Assembly: GCF_004803855.2 (NCBI RefSeq)
Contig: NZ_CP012552.1
Coordinates: 372,001 to 436,000, forward strand
Direction of reading: 5' to 3'
Origin: Campylobacter sp. RM16192
Lineage (GTDB): Bacteria; Campylobacterota; Campylobacteria; Campylobacterales; Campylobacteraceae
DNA length: 64,000 nt
The notes below the pieces were generated by a model. It did no database searches. It was given only the letters and a program-made list of their open reading frames with translations, and was not told the origin of the DNA. Position numbers and translations under genes: made by a program. This document shows positions 26,663-35,773 of the stretch, piece after piece (within the stretch, counting starts at the first letter, position 1; each line of letters starts with the position of its first letter).

Positions 26663-27580
26663 ATGAAAATTTTATTAATCAGAAATGACAATATCGGCGA
26701 TCTAATCTGTACTACTCCGGCTATTGAGGCGTTAAGGCATAAATTTGAGGATGCGAAAATCGATATAGTTGTAAATAGTCTAAATTCTTGCGTTGTGATT
26801 AAAAATCCATTTTTGAATAAAATTTATATCTATACGAAGCCAAAACATAAAAAGAGCTGGAAGGACAAAATTTGGGCATTTCTTGGAAAATGCAAGATTT
26901 TATTTCAAATTTACTGCCAAAATTATGATGTAGCAGTTATTTTTAGAAGCTCGTATTCACCGTCTGCCCCAATTTTTGCTAGAGTTTCAAGAGCTAAAAG
27001 AGTGATTGGAGTAGATCATAAATATCCTAAAAAATTTATAACCGATAAGATTAAATTTAATCACATACCTCATGAGGTTATGCTTTGCTTTGACTGCCTG
27101 GAGCCTCTTGGAGTCTATTATAATAACGAAAAAACTCTGTTTTTGCCAAAAAATGCGAACGATAAATTTAAAAATTTTGTATTTTTTCACATATCTAGCA
27201 GGATTAGCGAAAATCAGTTAAGTATAGGTAAGATAGAAGAAATTGCTAAATTTTTAAAGGAAAAATTTGCCGATGTGGTATTAAGTAGTGAAGATGTTGA
27301 ATTTGGCGAAAGGGCTTCTAGACTCTCCAGAGTTGATTATCTGCAAACTTCAAGCATGGATGAGCTTGCAAACTACCTTTGTAAAGCCAAATTTTTAATA
27401 ACACTAGATGGCGGAGTAGCGCATTTAGGTCCGGCTCTTGGTCTAAAAACATTTGTAATATTTGGTAAGACAAACTTGACTCGCTGGAAGCCATGGGGTG
27501 ATGATGTGTATGTTTTGCAAGACGAGAGCGGCTTGGCTGAGAATGTAAAACTTGAAGATATTTATGAGATTATAAATTGA
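26663..27580 (+). CDS. GT9-family (heptosyltransferase-like) LOS glycosyltransferase
   Basis: A 305-residue GT-B enzyme starting LLIRNDNIGDLICTTPAIEAL, the GT9 N-terminal signature. The C-terminal half has FLITLDGGVAHLGPALG and FGKTNLTRWKPWG, matching the donor-binding region of heptosyltransferases. The position just inside waaF suggests an LOS core role, perhaps adding a further heptose or related sugar. Its stop overlaps the TTG start of the decayed GT4 gene that follows. It lacks the C-terminal cysteine group seen in WaaF. Confidence 0.82.
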   Translation: MKILLIRNDNIGDLICTTPAIEALRHKFEDAKIDIVVNSLNSCVVIKNPFLNKIYIYTKPKHKKSWKDKIWAFLGKCKILFQIYCQNYDVAVIFRSSYSPSAPIFARVSRAKRVIGVDHKYPKKFITDKIKFNHIPHEVMLCFDCLEPLGVYYNNEKTLFLPKNANDKFKNFVFFHISSRISENQLSIGKIEEIAKFLKEKFADVVLSSEDVEFGERASRLSRVDYLQTSSMDELANYLCKAKFLITLDGGVAHLGPALGLKTFVIFGKTNLTRWKPWGDDVYVLQDESGLAENVKLEDIYEIIN

Positions 27581-28609
27581 TAAAAATTCTTGAACTTGAA
27601 AGTTCTCTTGGTTTTGGTGGACAAGAGCATCGCACACAGCGTGTTATCAATGGACTTGACAAGACAAAATTTAAAGTATTTTAAGGACTAAATAAGAACT
27701 CAAAGAGCTTTGAAAAAGAGATAGATTGCGAGTTTGTAAAGTTTAATCTAAAAAAGATATACAATATTTTTGAAATTTTTAAAATTTGCCGTTTTGTGAA
27801 AAAATCATATAGATATTATCTCTACTCACTCAGGAAAAGACGGAAATATCGGTGCAATAGTGGGTAAATTAACCGGGAAAAAGTAGTTCCCACCAGACAC
27901 CTTCAAACCACTACAGGCTCGCCATTTAGTTATAATATCAGCACGGCCGTATCTAAAGCAACCAAGGATAGCCTTATAAGAAAGGGCGTCAAAGAGAGTT
28001 TAATAGATGTGGTCTATACCGGAGTTGATACAAATAGGTATAATCCAAGTTTAAAAAAAAGATATAAAAAAAGAGCTAAATTTGCCCTCAGACTGTGTCG
28101 TGGTAGGCATAGTTGCGGTACTAAGAGGAGCGAAAAATCATAAGCTTTTAATAGAGGCTTTTAACGAATTAAATTTTAAAAACTCGGCCCTAGTTATCGT
28201 GGGAGATGGACCTGGTGAGAATAATTTAAAGGCTATAACAAATGGTAAACAAAATATATTTATGCTTGGCAATAGAAGCGATGTAAGCGAAATTTTGCCT
28301 AGTTTTGATATATTTGTCCTGCCTTCAAAGATGGAGGCCTTAGGAACTGCTATTTTAGAAGCTAGTAGCTGCGCAGTTTCTTGCATAGGAAGTGATGCTG
28401 GCGGGATAATAGAGGCAATAAGAGATAAAAAAACTGGACTTATCTTTAAAAGTGAAGATAAAGAAAGTCTAAAAGAGGCCTTAAAGAGCTTGATAGAGGA
28501 TAAGAATTTAATAGTTATGCTTGGTAAAAACGCAAGAGAGTATGTGGAGCAAAATTTCTCTATAGAAAAGACGGTAAAGGATACTGAAAAATTATATGAA
28601 AATTTATGA
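27577..28609 (+). pseudogene. GT4-family glycosyltransferase, broken by a stop and frameshifts
   Basis: Reading all three frames gives one continuous GT4 protein, from ILELESSLGFGGQEHRTQR at the TTG start 27577 to KTVKDTEKLYENL before 28609. The frame meets TAA at 27682-27684. It shifts at the six-A run 27799-27804, shifts again at the five-A run 27878-27882 (within GKLTGKK|VVPTRHLQT) and shifts once more at the eight-A run 28053-28060. The last 176 codons (with VVGIVAVLRGAKNHKL and LPSKMEALGTAILEAS) remain open. With four lesions a single chance sequencing error is not enough; it looks like a decayed LOS transferase. A short C-terminal product is unlikely to be active, as the acceptor domain is lost. 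Confidence 0.8.
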
Positions 28610-29678
28610 GAGAATTATTAAATTTATACTTAGCGAAAAAGGGATAAAAAAAGTGTTTTAGTAGATGAGCCATTTAAAACAGTATGTTTTTTAGCAATAC
28701 TGCTATTGGCGATACTCTTTTTAGCACTCCGGTTTTTAGAGTCTTTAAACAAAATTTTCCAAATGTGAAAGTAGTAGCTCTTCTAAATCCATCTAATGCG
28801 GATCTGTTTAAAAATAATCCATTTTTGGACGAGATTGTACTATTTAACGGACGATGAAAAATTTCTTATCTGTTGCAAAAATTTTAAAAACAAAGCAGAT
28901 AGATATAGCGTTTTTACTTCATTCAAATGAACCTCAAGCGACTCCGCTTGCAGTTTTAAGCGGAGCAAAATATATTTTTAAACTTCCTAATCTTAAAAAC
29001 GATTTTAATAAATTTCACTCCAATCCGCCGACTCCATATAGAGAGCCTAGATATGTGGTGCTAAATAGGCTAGAACAGCTTAAATTTGTAGGTATTAATA
29101 GCTTTGATACTCGTATGGAGCTATTTTTACAAGATAGTAGTTTTGAGAACGTGGATAGAGTTTTAAATCGTAAAAAAGACGAAAAAATAGTAGGTTTTCA
29201 AATGGGAGCTAGCACAATTTCACGCCAGTGGTTTAAAGAACGCTGGATAGAATTGGCCAAGCTTCTTTTAAATCATGATAATTTTAAAATAGTTCTTACT
29301 GGAAATCAAGCAGAAAGAGTACTGACTGAAGAATTTTGTAAATTTTTTGATGTCGAACTAAAGAAAAAACGTATATTAAATTTTGCCGGATTTTTTGATA
29401 TAGTTGAAGCTTGTCAACTTATTGGAAAGCTTGATGTTTTGGTTACGCCAGATACTGGACCTTTACATGTTGCAGCCGCTTTGAAGACACCAACAGTAGC
29501 TCTTTTTGCTGCCTCTGAGCCTATTAATTCAAATCCTGATTTTGATGTGGGCATACATAAATTTATAAAACAACCTCATACATGTGAGCCTTGTATATGA
29601 AAAAAATGTAAATATCAGAAGTGTATGCTTCAGATTAATGCCAATGATGTTTATTCAAAAATAAAAGAATTGTTTTGA
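28596..29678 (+). pseudogene. GT9-family glycosyltransferase, broken by frameshifts and a stop
   Basis: A heptosyltransferase-like gene can be traced from ATG 28596 (MKIYERIIKFILSEKGIKKV) to the TGA at 29676. It loses one base in the T run at 28656-28659, one more near the T run at 28687-28692 (just before SNTAIGDTLFSTPVFRVF) and one at 28855, where TGG-AAA has become TGAAA. An in-frame TGA interrupts the C-terminal cysteine group at 29598-29600 (CEPCI, stop, KKCKYQKCM). The central 28854-29600 frame is open and keeps VTPDTGPLHVAAALK and FQMGASTISRQW. It overlaps the decayed GT4 gene and the next intact GT4 gene, so it was once a coupled operon member. Confidence 0.8.
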
Positions 29679-30781
29679 AAAAGATTTTATTTGTAGATAC
29701 AGGGCTTGAATTTGGTGGAGGAACTAAGAGCTTTTTGTATCTTTTGGATGCATTGATTGATAAAAAAGATTATGAAATCCTAACTTATTTTGAAAATGAT
29801 TATTTAGTTAATACAAAAAAAATATCTCAAATATTAAATGAACATGGAGCTAAACATCTGAATTTTAATCATATTAAAAGAATGGGTAAACTTAAAAAAG
29901 AACTATTGAGAATATTTTCAAAAGAGCTTGTGTATAAAAAGATGTATACAGAAAACCTAAGATTTGCAAGAGAGTTATTAAGGTTTGCTAATCCTGATTT
30001 ACTTCATTTAAATAACCATTTTTCTACAAATATAGCATATAATGTAGCTGCCAATGAGCTTGGTATAAATGTGATTCAGCATTGTAGAAAAAATGCTAAG
30101 ATAGAAAACTTTAAGCTTAATATATTAAAAGATCTAAAATTCAAAACAATATGTGTATCTCAATCTACTTACGAGTTTTATAAATCTCAAATTTGCATAG
30201 ATAAAAATGTAATATATAATCCAATAGAAATACATGGCAATTTATGTGATAATCGTGATGATAATATTATAAATATAGTTATGCCTGCCAACTTTTTAAG
30301 TCTAAAGGGGCATGATTTAGTATTTGAAGCCATGATTGAGATGAAAAGGAAGGATATTATATTAACACTTGCTGGAAATGGAGTTTTTGAAGGCAAAGTA
30401 TTAAGTAATTTTGAAATACTCAAAAAAAGGGGCGTTGTAAAACATATTGGTTTTGTGGAGAATATGAATGAAGTTTATGAAAAAAGTGATTTTGTCTTAG
30501 GTTTTTCAACAGATGAAGGACTCCCCAGGGTTGTAATAGAAGGGCTTGCAAAAGGGTGCGGTATTATATTTTCAGATATAAAAGTCGCTAGAGAGATTTA
30601 TGAAATATCATCTTTGAAAGATATTTTTTATATAGTAAATAGAAATAAAATGTCCCTTAAAGAATGTTTGGAAAATATCAAAAAACCAAATATTAAGAAA
30701 CCGGATTATTCCATAATTAAACAATTTAGTCTAGAAAATTATATACAAAGCATAGACTTATTGTATAAATCTCTGATTTAA
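29675..30781 (+). CDS. GT4-family glycosyltransferase
   Basis: A 368-residue GT-B enzyme starting with TTG that overlaps the stop of the preceding pseudogene (TTGA). The N-terminus is FVDTGLEFGGGTKSFLYLL, with the acceptor-side glycine-rich loop. The C-terminal domain shows IVMPANFLSLKGHDLVFEA, LAGNGVFEGKVL and GFSTDEGLPRVVIEGLAKG, the GT4 donor site with its Glu residues. It is probably cytoplasmic and acts on an LOS core or O-chain sugar. The stretch is visibly more AT-rich than the heptose genes, consistent with exchanged LOS cassettes. Its stop codon overlaps the stop of the convergent GT9 gene. Confidence 0.82.
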   Translation: MKKILFVDTGLEFGGGTKSFLYLLDALIDKKDYEILTYFENDYLVNTKKISQILNEHGAKHLNFNHIKRMGKLKKELLRIFSKELVYKKMYTENLRFARELLRFANPDLLHLNNHFSTNIAYNVAANELGINVIQHCRKNAKIENFKLNILKDLKFKTICVSQSTYEFYKSQICIDKNVIYNPIEIHGNLCDNRDDNIINIVMPANFLSLKGHDLVFEAMIEMKRKDIILTLAGNGVFEGKVLSNFEILKKRGVVKHIGFVENMNEVYEKSDFVLGFSTDEGLPRVVIEGLAKGCGIIFSDIKVAREIYEISSLKDIFYIVNRNKMSLKECLENIKKPNIKKPDYSIIKQFSLENYIQSIDLLYKSLI

Positions 30782-31872
30782 CAATAGTGTTTATCAATAG
30801 ATTGTATAAAATCTATTATATTTTCTTCGTCTTTATTATTGAGTTCAAAATATCTGCTAGCATCTATTTCTCTGATGGTGTGAAATACTGAGCTGATAGG
30901 CTCTAAGTTTGATTGAATAACCAGAGAATTAAAAACTCCTCTTTGTTCACTAGCAAAACATGGTCCCATCATACATATTGTAGGAGTGCTCACTGAATCT
31001 GCTATATAGTAGTTTCCTGTATCTGCTGATATATACAAGTCCATTTTTGATATATGATATGGCAATTCTTTAAGTTCTAATTTATCTACCATAGATATTA
31101 TTTTTACATTTTGTGTATCGATATCTCTTAAGAGGCTATCTTCGTTTTTTATTCCAAAAATATAAACTTCTACATCAAATTGATTTAAAATTTTAAAAAT
31201 TTTATTCCATGTTGTGCTCGGTGGTGTTTTTATTTTATTTCTAGCAGTTAAACTAATTCCGACTTTGAATTTTTCACTACAATTAATTTTTGGTTGTTTT
31301 GGTACAAAAAGTGGATCTTGAATTCTTTTTTTAAATTTTAGATTTATATGACGTAGTTTAAGGGTATGATTAAAATCATGTTGTATGTTCTGGTCTGCCA
31401 TTCTTAAATACGATATTAAAGTTAAAATTGATGTATCATGTCGAATTTTTTGCATATTAAATGATAGTAATTTAAATGTTAGACTGCAAAATTCATGCTC
31501 TATTGTTTTAATATTTTTAGCAAAGCTAAATTGTGCTAGAAATAAATTTAAAGAATTTGGCATCATTACATAAACATCGCTATATCCATTGAAATACAGC
31601 CTAAATGCTAAGCGTATTTTTTTTAAAAAGTTATTTTTTATTGTATTTATTTCAAATTTGTTATTGATTCTACAGTCAAAATTAGCAAAATCAATATTAA
31701 CACTATCTATAACTATGTCGAAATTTTTTACAATGTCAAAAATAATACTTGAATTTGCATAATCTCCTATTTTTGCTGTCTGTATTACTAATTTTTGCTT
31801 TTTCTTGCTTCTAAACGGTGATAGTATAAAAAGAATAGGAATAAAAATAAAATAAATCAATAGATATATCAA
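30778..31872 (-). CDS. GT9-family glycosyltransferase with N-terminal hydrophobic segment
   Basis: A 364-residue protein starting with TTG behind AAAGG. Residues 1-20 are strongly hydrophobic (LLIYFIFIPILFILSPF) and probably anchor it to the inner membrane, which is unusual for GT9 enzymes. The catalytic body follows, with LVIQTAKIGDYANSSIIF at the front and LYISADTGNYYIADSVSTP, then MMGPCFASEQRGVF as the donor region. These place it among heptosyltransferase-like proteins. It is the only minus-strand gene among plus-strand neighbours here. The low GC content and odd orientation suggest acquisition. The transferred sugar is unknown. Confidence 0.75.
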   Translation of the reverse strand: MIYLLIYFIFIPILFILSPFRSKKKQKLVIQTAKIGDYANSSIIFDIVKNFDIVIDSVNIDFANFDCRINNKFEINTIKNNFLKKIRLAFRLYFNGYSDVYVMMPNSLNLFLAQFSFAKNIKTIEHEFCSLTFKLLSFNMQKIRHDTSILTLISYLRMADQNIQHDFNHTLKLRHINLKFKKRIQDPLFVPKQPKINCSEKFKVGISLTARNKIKTPPSTTWNKIFKILNQFDVEVYIFGIKNEDSLLRDIDTQNVKIISMVDKLELKELPYHISKMDLYISADTGNYYIADSVSTPTICMMGPCFASEQRGVFNSLVIQSNLEPISSVFHTIREIDASRYFELNNKDEENIIDFIQSIDKHYC

Positions 31873-31931
31873 ATATAACCTTTAAATTTTAAAATAAAAA
31901 TATTTTACAATAACCAATATAAATTATTTGT

Positions 31932-31937
31932 TATAAT
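31932..31937 (+). promoter_or_regulatory. Probable -10 box for the ligase-like gene
   Basis: TATAAT lies 22 bases before the ATG at 31960, with TAGGAGAT as a good ribosome site between them. Confidence 0.55.
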
Positions 31938-31959
31938 GACATTCTAATTTTAGGAGATT

Positions 31960-33237
31960 ATGGATGCAAAAAATACAATATACACGTTTTTAGATAACTG
32001 TATAGCATATTTTCTTTTTATTTTTATTGTCTGTGAGCATCATGTAAAGTTTACGGCTATAAAGAATATTTCTTTGTATCTAGGGCTTACTTTTTCATTT
32101 ATTATGCTTTTTATGAATATGGATTATTTATTAAAAAATCTTAAAATCAATTTTAGAATAAGCAAGAATATCATAATCCCTATTATTTTGTTCGTTGTTT
32201 ATGCTTTTATTGTTTCGTTATTTCCTTATGACAGTAGATTTGATTCTTTTTCAGATGCTTTTAGCGAATTTGGAAGAGGATTGGCATTTTTATTTATTGT
32301 TTATGTTTGGAGTGATGGTAGTGAAAAAAGTAAGATTTTTTTCTATAGCTGTATAGTTGCTCTTTTGTTTACAACACTTTATTATTCACAGATGCTTTTT
32401 GTAGATGTATCAAATTTTAGTAGCAAGGATCACTCTGTAGGCCGTATTATTAAACGTTCCTATGCCGATTATGTAGATAGATTTATGATATTTTTACTTA
32501 TTGGATTTGTAGTTTTTAAAGAAAAAGTAATTAAAACATTGATGATATTTCTATTTTTATTAGTTATAGTAATGGAGATTTTGAGTGGAGTTAGAGGTAG
32601 TTGGGGCGTCCAAATTGTTTGCTTTTTATTTTTATTTTTTGGTGGATATAAAAATTTTTTAATAGAATATAAAAATAGAATTATAGCATTTGTAGTTTTA
32701 TGTGGTACAATTTTTATATTGTTGGCTGTAAATTCTTATATGGTAAGCTATAAAATACTTCAAGGAATAAACACTCCTGAGAGATATTGGATAATAAAAG
32801 AGCGTTTGCCAACATTTGTTTCAAGTAATCGTGGATTAATCGGTCTTGGGTACGGCAAGGAGCAGTATGATGAGTTTTTAAGAGACAAAATGGATGAAGG
32901 TGTTACGCTTTCGTTAATGCAAATCAGACAAGATTCTAGCGAAAGATATTGGTTTAATGATGAACCATTTTTTATAGGCAATTTTTATTATTACGGTATT
33001 TTTGGAACTATGATGTTATTTCTATCATTTTTATCTCTTCTTTACTACTCTTTTAAGTATTTTATACAGAGTAAAAATTTAATGTTTTGTGCTATTTTTA
33101 TATCTATTTTTGGGTATTTTGGAGTAAGAGGTTTATTCGAAACTATAAATTTAAGAATATTGTATATTTTTTACATGGCTGGTTTTTTTGTAATTCTTAG
33201 TTCAAGCTTTTTTAAAAAACAAGAGAAAGATTTATGA
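31960..33237 (+). CDS. O-antigen ligase/polymerase-like membrane protein (WaaL/Wzy_C type)
   Basis: A 425-residue protein with about ten to twelve predicted transmembrane helices. There is a large periplasmic loop (about residues 240-330) and the [10 protein letters not shown] motif near 210, matching the conserved (S/G)xRGxW region of the Wzy_C family. Such proteins ligate a lipid-carried glycan to lipid A-core or polymerise repeats. The position in the LOS locus favours a WaaL-like ligase; that would imply an O-chain made elsewhere in the genome. A polymerase role cannot be excluded. It overlaps the deacetylase gene by four bases. Confidence 0.75.
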   Translation: MDAKNTIYTFLDNCIAYFLFIFIVCEHHVKFTAIKNISLYLGLTFSFIMLFMNMDYLLKNLKINFRISKNIIIPIILFVVYAFIVSLFPYDSRFDSFSDAFSEFGRGLAFLFIVYVWSDGSEKSKIFFYSCIVALLFTTLYYSQMLFVDVSNFSSKDHSVGRIIKRSYADYVDRFMIFLLIGFVVFKEKVIKTLMIFLFLLVIVMEILSGVRGSWGVQIVCFLFLFFGGYKNFLIEYKNRIIAFVVLCGTIFILLAVNSYMVSYKILQGINTPERYWIIKERLPTFVSSNRGLIGLGYGKEQYDEFLRDKMDEGVTLSLMQIRQDSSERYWFNDEPFFIGNFYYYGIFGTMMLFLSFLSLLYYSFKYFIQSKNLMFCAIFISIFGYFGVRGLFETINLRILYIFYMAGFFVILSSSFFKKQEKDL

Positions 33238-34005
33238 GCGTAGTTGTTTTAATGTATCACCATATCCTGCAAGACAGCGGATTTGTAACAAGTAGTGTGA
33301 ATGAATTTAAAGAGCAGATGAGCTTTTTGGCCAAAAACGGATACAAAGCTCTTACTCCTAGCGAATTTTTAGCTTATAAAAAAGGTGAGCTAAAATTGCC
33401 AAAAAAGAGCGTATTTATAACCTTTGATGATGGCTGGAGGGATAATTTTTACTACGCCTATCCGGTTTTAAAAGAATTTGGATTAAAGGCCACAATATTT
33501 CTTGTAACATCTTGGATAGAGAAGGCTAGCGAGCAAAATGCATTAAATAGAGCAGATTTTACACCTCTTACTCACAAGGAGGCCAAGAAAATGGCTCCCG
33601 AAAATCCTGGGGGGGCTATTTTTAAACTGGGATGAGATAGGCAAGATGGCTGATATCTTTAGCTTTCACTCTCATACGAATGCGCATAATGATGATTATT
33701 TTAGCAGTCTGCCATTTAAAGAGGATTTGCAAATTTGTAAAAACATCATAAAAAAACGCTTGGGATTTGATGATAAACACCTATGTTGGCCCAGAGGAGA
33801 ATATGATGAAAGTAGGCTAAGAGAGGCTAAAGATCTTGGATACGAGATATTTTATACTACTAAGCGCGGAGTAAATTTGGCCGATAAAAAGCTTGAAGAG
33901 ATAAGAAGAATCGCAGCCAAAAAAGGATCTTGGTGGCTAAAAAAGAGCCTGTTTATTTACGGCAACGAGTCTGTATATCAAATTTACTCAAAATTTAAAG
34001 ACTAA
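33234..34005 (+). pseudogene. NodB-type polysaccharide deacetylase, out of frame after a G7 tract
   Basis: Two adjacent frames (33234-33635 and about 33616-34005) together encode one ~256-residue carbohydrate esterase family 4 protein. The first part has [13 protein letters not shown] and the catalytic [19 protein letters not shown]. The second has FSFHSHTNAHNDDYF and LCWPRGEYDESRLREA, the zinc-ligand and second catalytic regions. The break lies at the run of seven G at 33609-33615: with six or nine G the reading [15 protein letters not shown] would be continuous. This may be a phase-variable tract caught in the off state or an assembly error. The enzyme would de-acetylate or trim LOS/O-chain sugars. 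Confidence 0.75.
33609..33615 (+). repeat. Homopolymer of seven G in the deacetylase gene
   Basis: The only G run of this length I noticed in the window. It coincides exactly with the frame change in the deacetylase. G tracts inside surface-glycan genes are the usual contingency element in Campylobacter, although active ones are mostly eight or longer. Confidence 0.7.
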
Positions 34006-35081
34006 ATATTTAGCTTTCTTTTTATCTCCTCTTTTACGGCTTCTAAATCAAAATCCATCAAGCACTCGCTTATCTTGCTTCCATTGCAACCGTCTTTGCC
34101 ACATGGCACGCACTCTAGGTTTTGCTGAAAAACCGTGTGTTTGCCCATTCTTTGCACTCCGTTTCGCTCATGATAGCTTGAGTGCATCAACTCATTGTCC
34201 CAAGGCCCCCATTCAAAGGCTCCGCTTGGACCAAAAAATGCTATAACAGGAGTATCGTTTGCTGCGGCAATATGCATTATAGCTGTATCTACTCCTACAA
34301 AAAGAGCCGATTTTTTACTAAGTGCGGCAACCTCTTTCAAGCTTAAATTTCCTGCGAAATTTAGTGGAGTTGATTTGCAAAGAGCCAAAACCGAAGCTAT
34401 TTTTTTCATCTCAGCTCCGTTTTTATCGGCAGTTAAGGCTACTTTTACACCCAGTTCGTTTTCGCAAAAATCAATAAGCTCGGCCATTATCTCATCTTTT
34501 ACGCATTTAAACATCCAGCGACTAGTGAGGTGAAAATGGATGAAAATTTCTGGCAAATTTAAACTATCTACTAAATTTTCATCGAAAAATATCTCAACTT
34601 TTTTACTTGCAGGCTCTAAATTAAGCGCCTTAAGTACATCCAAATTTCGCTCTATCGTATGTTGTGAGGTGGTTTTTGGCACTTTAAGAGTGATAAATTT
34701 ATTGATAGTCTTGTTTTTACCCTCAAATCCTATGATTTTTTTAGCTTTTGCGTATTTTGCTATTATTATTCCGCGATCTCCGGTGGTTGTTTGCACCGCG
34801 ATATCGTATTTTTGCTTCTTGATTGAGTGTATAAATTTTAGCTCAAGCCATAGTTTTTTTAAAAATCCCTCGTTTTTGACTATCTCTCTATCGTAAACAT
34901 ATACGTTATCTATGTTAGGATTTGCCTCTATCATCGCTTCACAGCCTTTATTTAGAGCAAAGTCTATCTGCGCTTCAGGAAAGTGATGCTTGAGGTTGGC
35001 AATAAGCGGAGTCGTTAACAAGACGTCGCCTATATTTCTAAATTTCATAACTAAAATTTTAAATTTTTTCTTTTTTTTCAT
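34002..35081 (-). CDS. GT9-family heptosyltransferase, WaaQ/heptosyltransferase III-like
   Basis: A 359-residue enzyme. The ATG at 35081 overlaps the stop of the GT2 gene (ATGA), favouring it over one 15 bases upstream. The N-terminus has FKILVMKFRNIGDVLLTTPLI, the GT9 signature of heptosyltransferase III-type proteins. Donor-site motifs are FHLTSRWMFKCV, LFVGVDTAIMHIAAANDTP and FFGPSGAFEWGPW. The tail carries four cysteines (CVPCGKDGCNGSKISEC). It probably adds a branch heptose or similar sugar to the inner core. It is the last gene of waaC-waaM-GT2-GT9 on the minus strand. Confidence 0.85.
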   Translation of the reverse strand: MKKKKKFKILVMKFRNIGDVLLTTPLIANLKHHFPEAQIDFALNKGCEAMIEANPNIDNVYVYDREIVKNEGFLKKLWLELKFIHSIKKQKYDIAVQTTTGDRGIIIAKYAKAKKIIGFEGKNKTINKFITLKVPKTTSQHTIERNLDVLKALNLEPASKKVEIFFDENLVDSLNLPEIFIHFHLTSRWMFKCVKDEIMAELIDFCENELGVKVALTADKNGAEMKKIASVLALCKSTPLNFAGNLSLKEVAALSKKSALFVGVDTAIMHIAAANDTPVIAFFGPSGAFEWGPWDNELMHSSYHERNGVQRMGKHTVFQQNLECVPCGKDGCNGSKISECLMDFDLEAVKEEIKRKLNI

Positions 35082-35773
35082 TTTATATATTTCCAAAATG
35101 TGTATTGCGAATATAGCTTGGCTATGACAAATCCGCGCCAGCCATCTAAAAACCCGCCTTTTAAAACAAAGAGTTTAAAAAAAGTCCATGCTGGATTAAA
35201 TACCGCCTTGAACCTGTTTTCTTTAGCCCCTAGGCTAGAGTAGCGATTTTGTTTGGCGATAAACTGCTCTATGCTCTCATAAGCGTAGTGCTTAAAGTGA
35301 TTTTTTAGCTCACCGATAGTGCCGTTTACAACAACTTTTTCATGAACCTCTTTGTCATCAAAATTTGCTTTGTTTTTATTAAAGAGCCTAATTGTAAAGT
35401 CAGGATATAGTCCCATATTTCGTACCTCTTTGCCAAAAAAGAAATTTAGCCTAGCCACCTTATAAGCATCAAATTTAGGCTTTTTTAAAATTTCTAAAAT
35501 TTCCTCTTTTAAAGGCTCTAAAATAACTTCATCACTATCAAGAACAAACACCCAATCGTTTGTAGCCAAATTTACTCCAGCTTGCTTTTGCTTGCCAAAT
35601 CCAAGCCATTTTTGATAGTAAAATTTTACATTTTCAAAGTCTTTGCAAATATCTTCCGTTTTATCTGTCGAACCGCTATCTAGGACTATAACTTCGTCCG
35701 CAAATCTTACGCTTTCAAGCACTTCTAAGAGGTATTTTTCGCTATTTAATGTCAAGATTACTACACTAATCAT
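35078..35773 (-). CDS. GT2-family LOS core glycosyltransferase (WaaE/LgtF-like)
   Basis: A 231-residue single-domain GT-A enzyme. The front is MISVVILTLNSEKYLLEVLE, followed by IVLDSGSTDKTEDIC and the metal-binding VFVLDSDEV (DxD type). The KNHFKHYAYESIEQF segment and a C-terminal LKGGFLDGWRGF motif are typical of the WaaE/KdtX/LgtF group that adds beta-glucose to inner-core heptose I. In C. jejuni a comparable glucosyltransferase gene (lgtF) also lies near waaM. It overlaps both neighbours by four bases. Confidence 0.85.
   Translation of the reverse strand: MISVVILTLNSEKYLLEVLESVRFADEVIVLDSGSTDKTEDICKDFENVKFYYQKWLGFGKQKQAGVNLATNDWVFVLDSDEVILEPLKEEILEILKKPKFDAYKVARLNFFFGKEVRNMGLYPDFTIRLFNKNKANFDDKEVHEKVVVNGTIGELKNHFKHYAYESIEQFIAKQNRYSSLGAKENRFKAVFNPAWTFFKLFVLKGGFLDGWRGFVIAKLYSQYTFWKYIK

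Noticed and set aside
28854-29600. TGA codons at 28855 and 29598 as possible UGA recoding (Trp or selenocysteine) in the GT9 gene
   Set aside because: The first TGA arises from a lost G (TGG-AAA to TGAAA) and is out of the downstream frame; the same gene uses TGG for Trp, further frameshifts are present, and no SECIS-like hairpin was seen. Decay explains it better.
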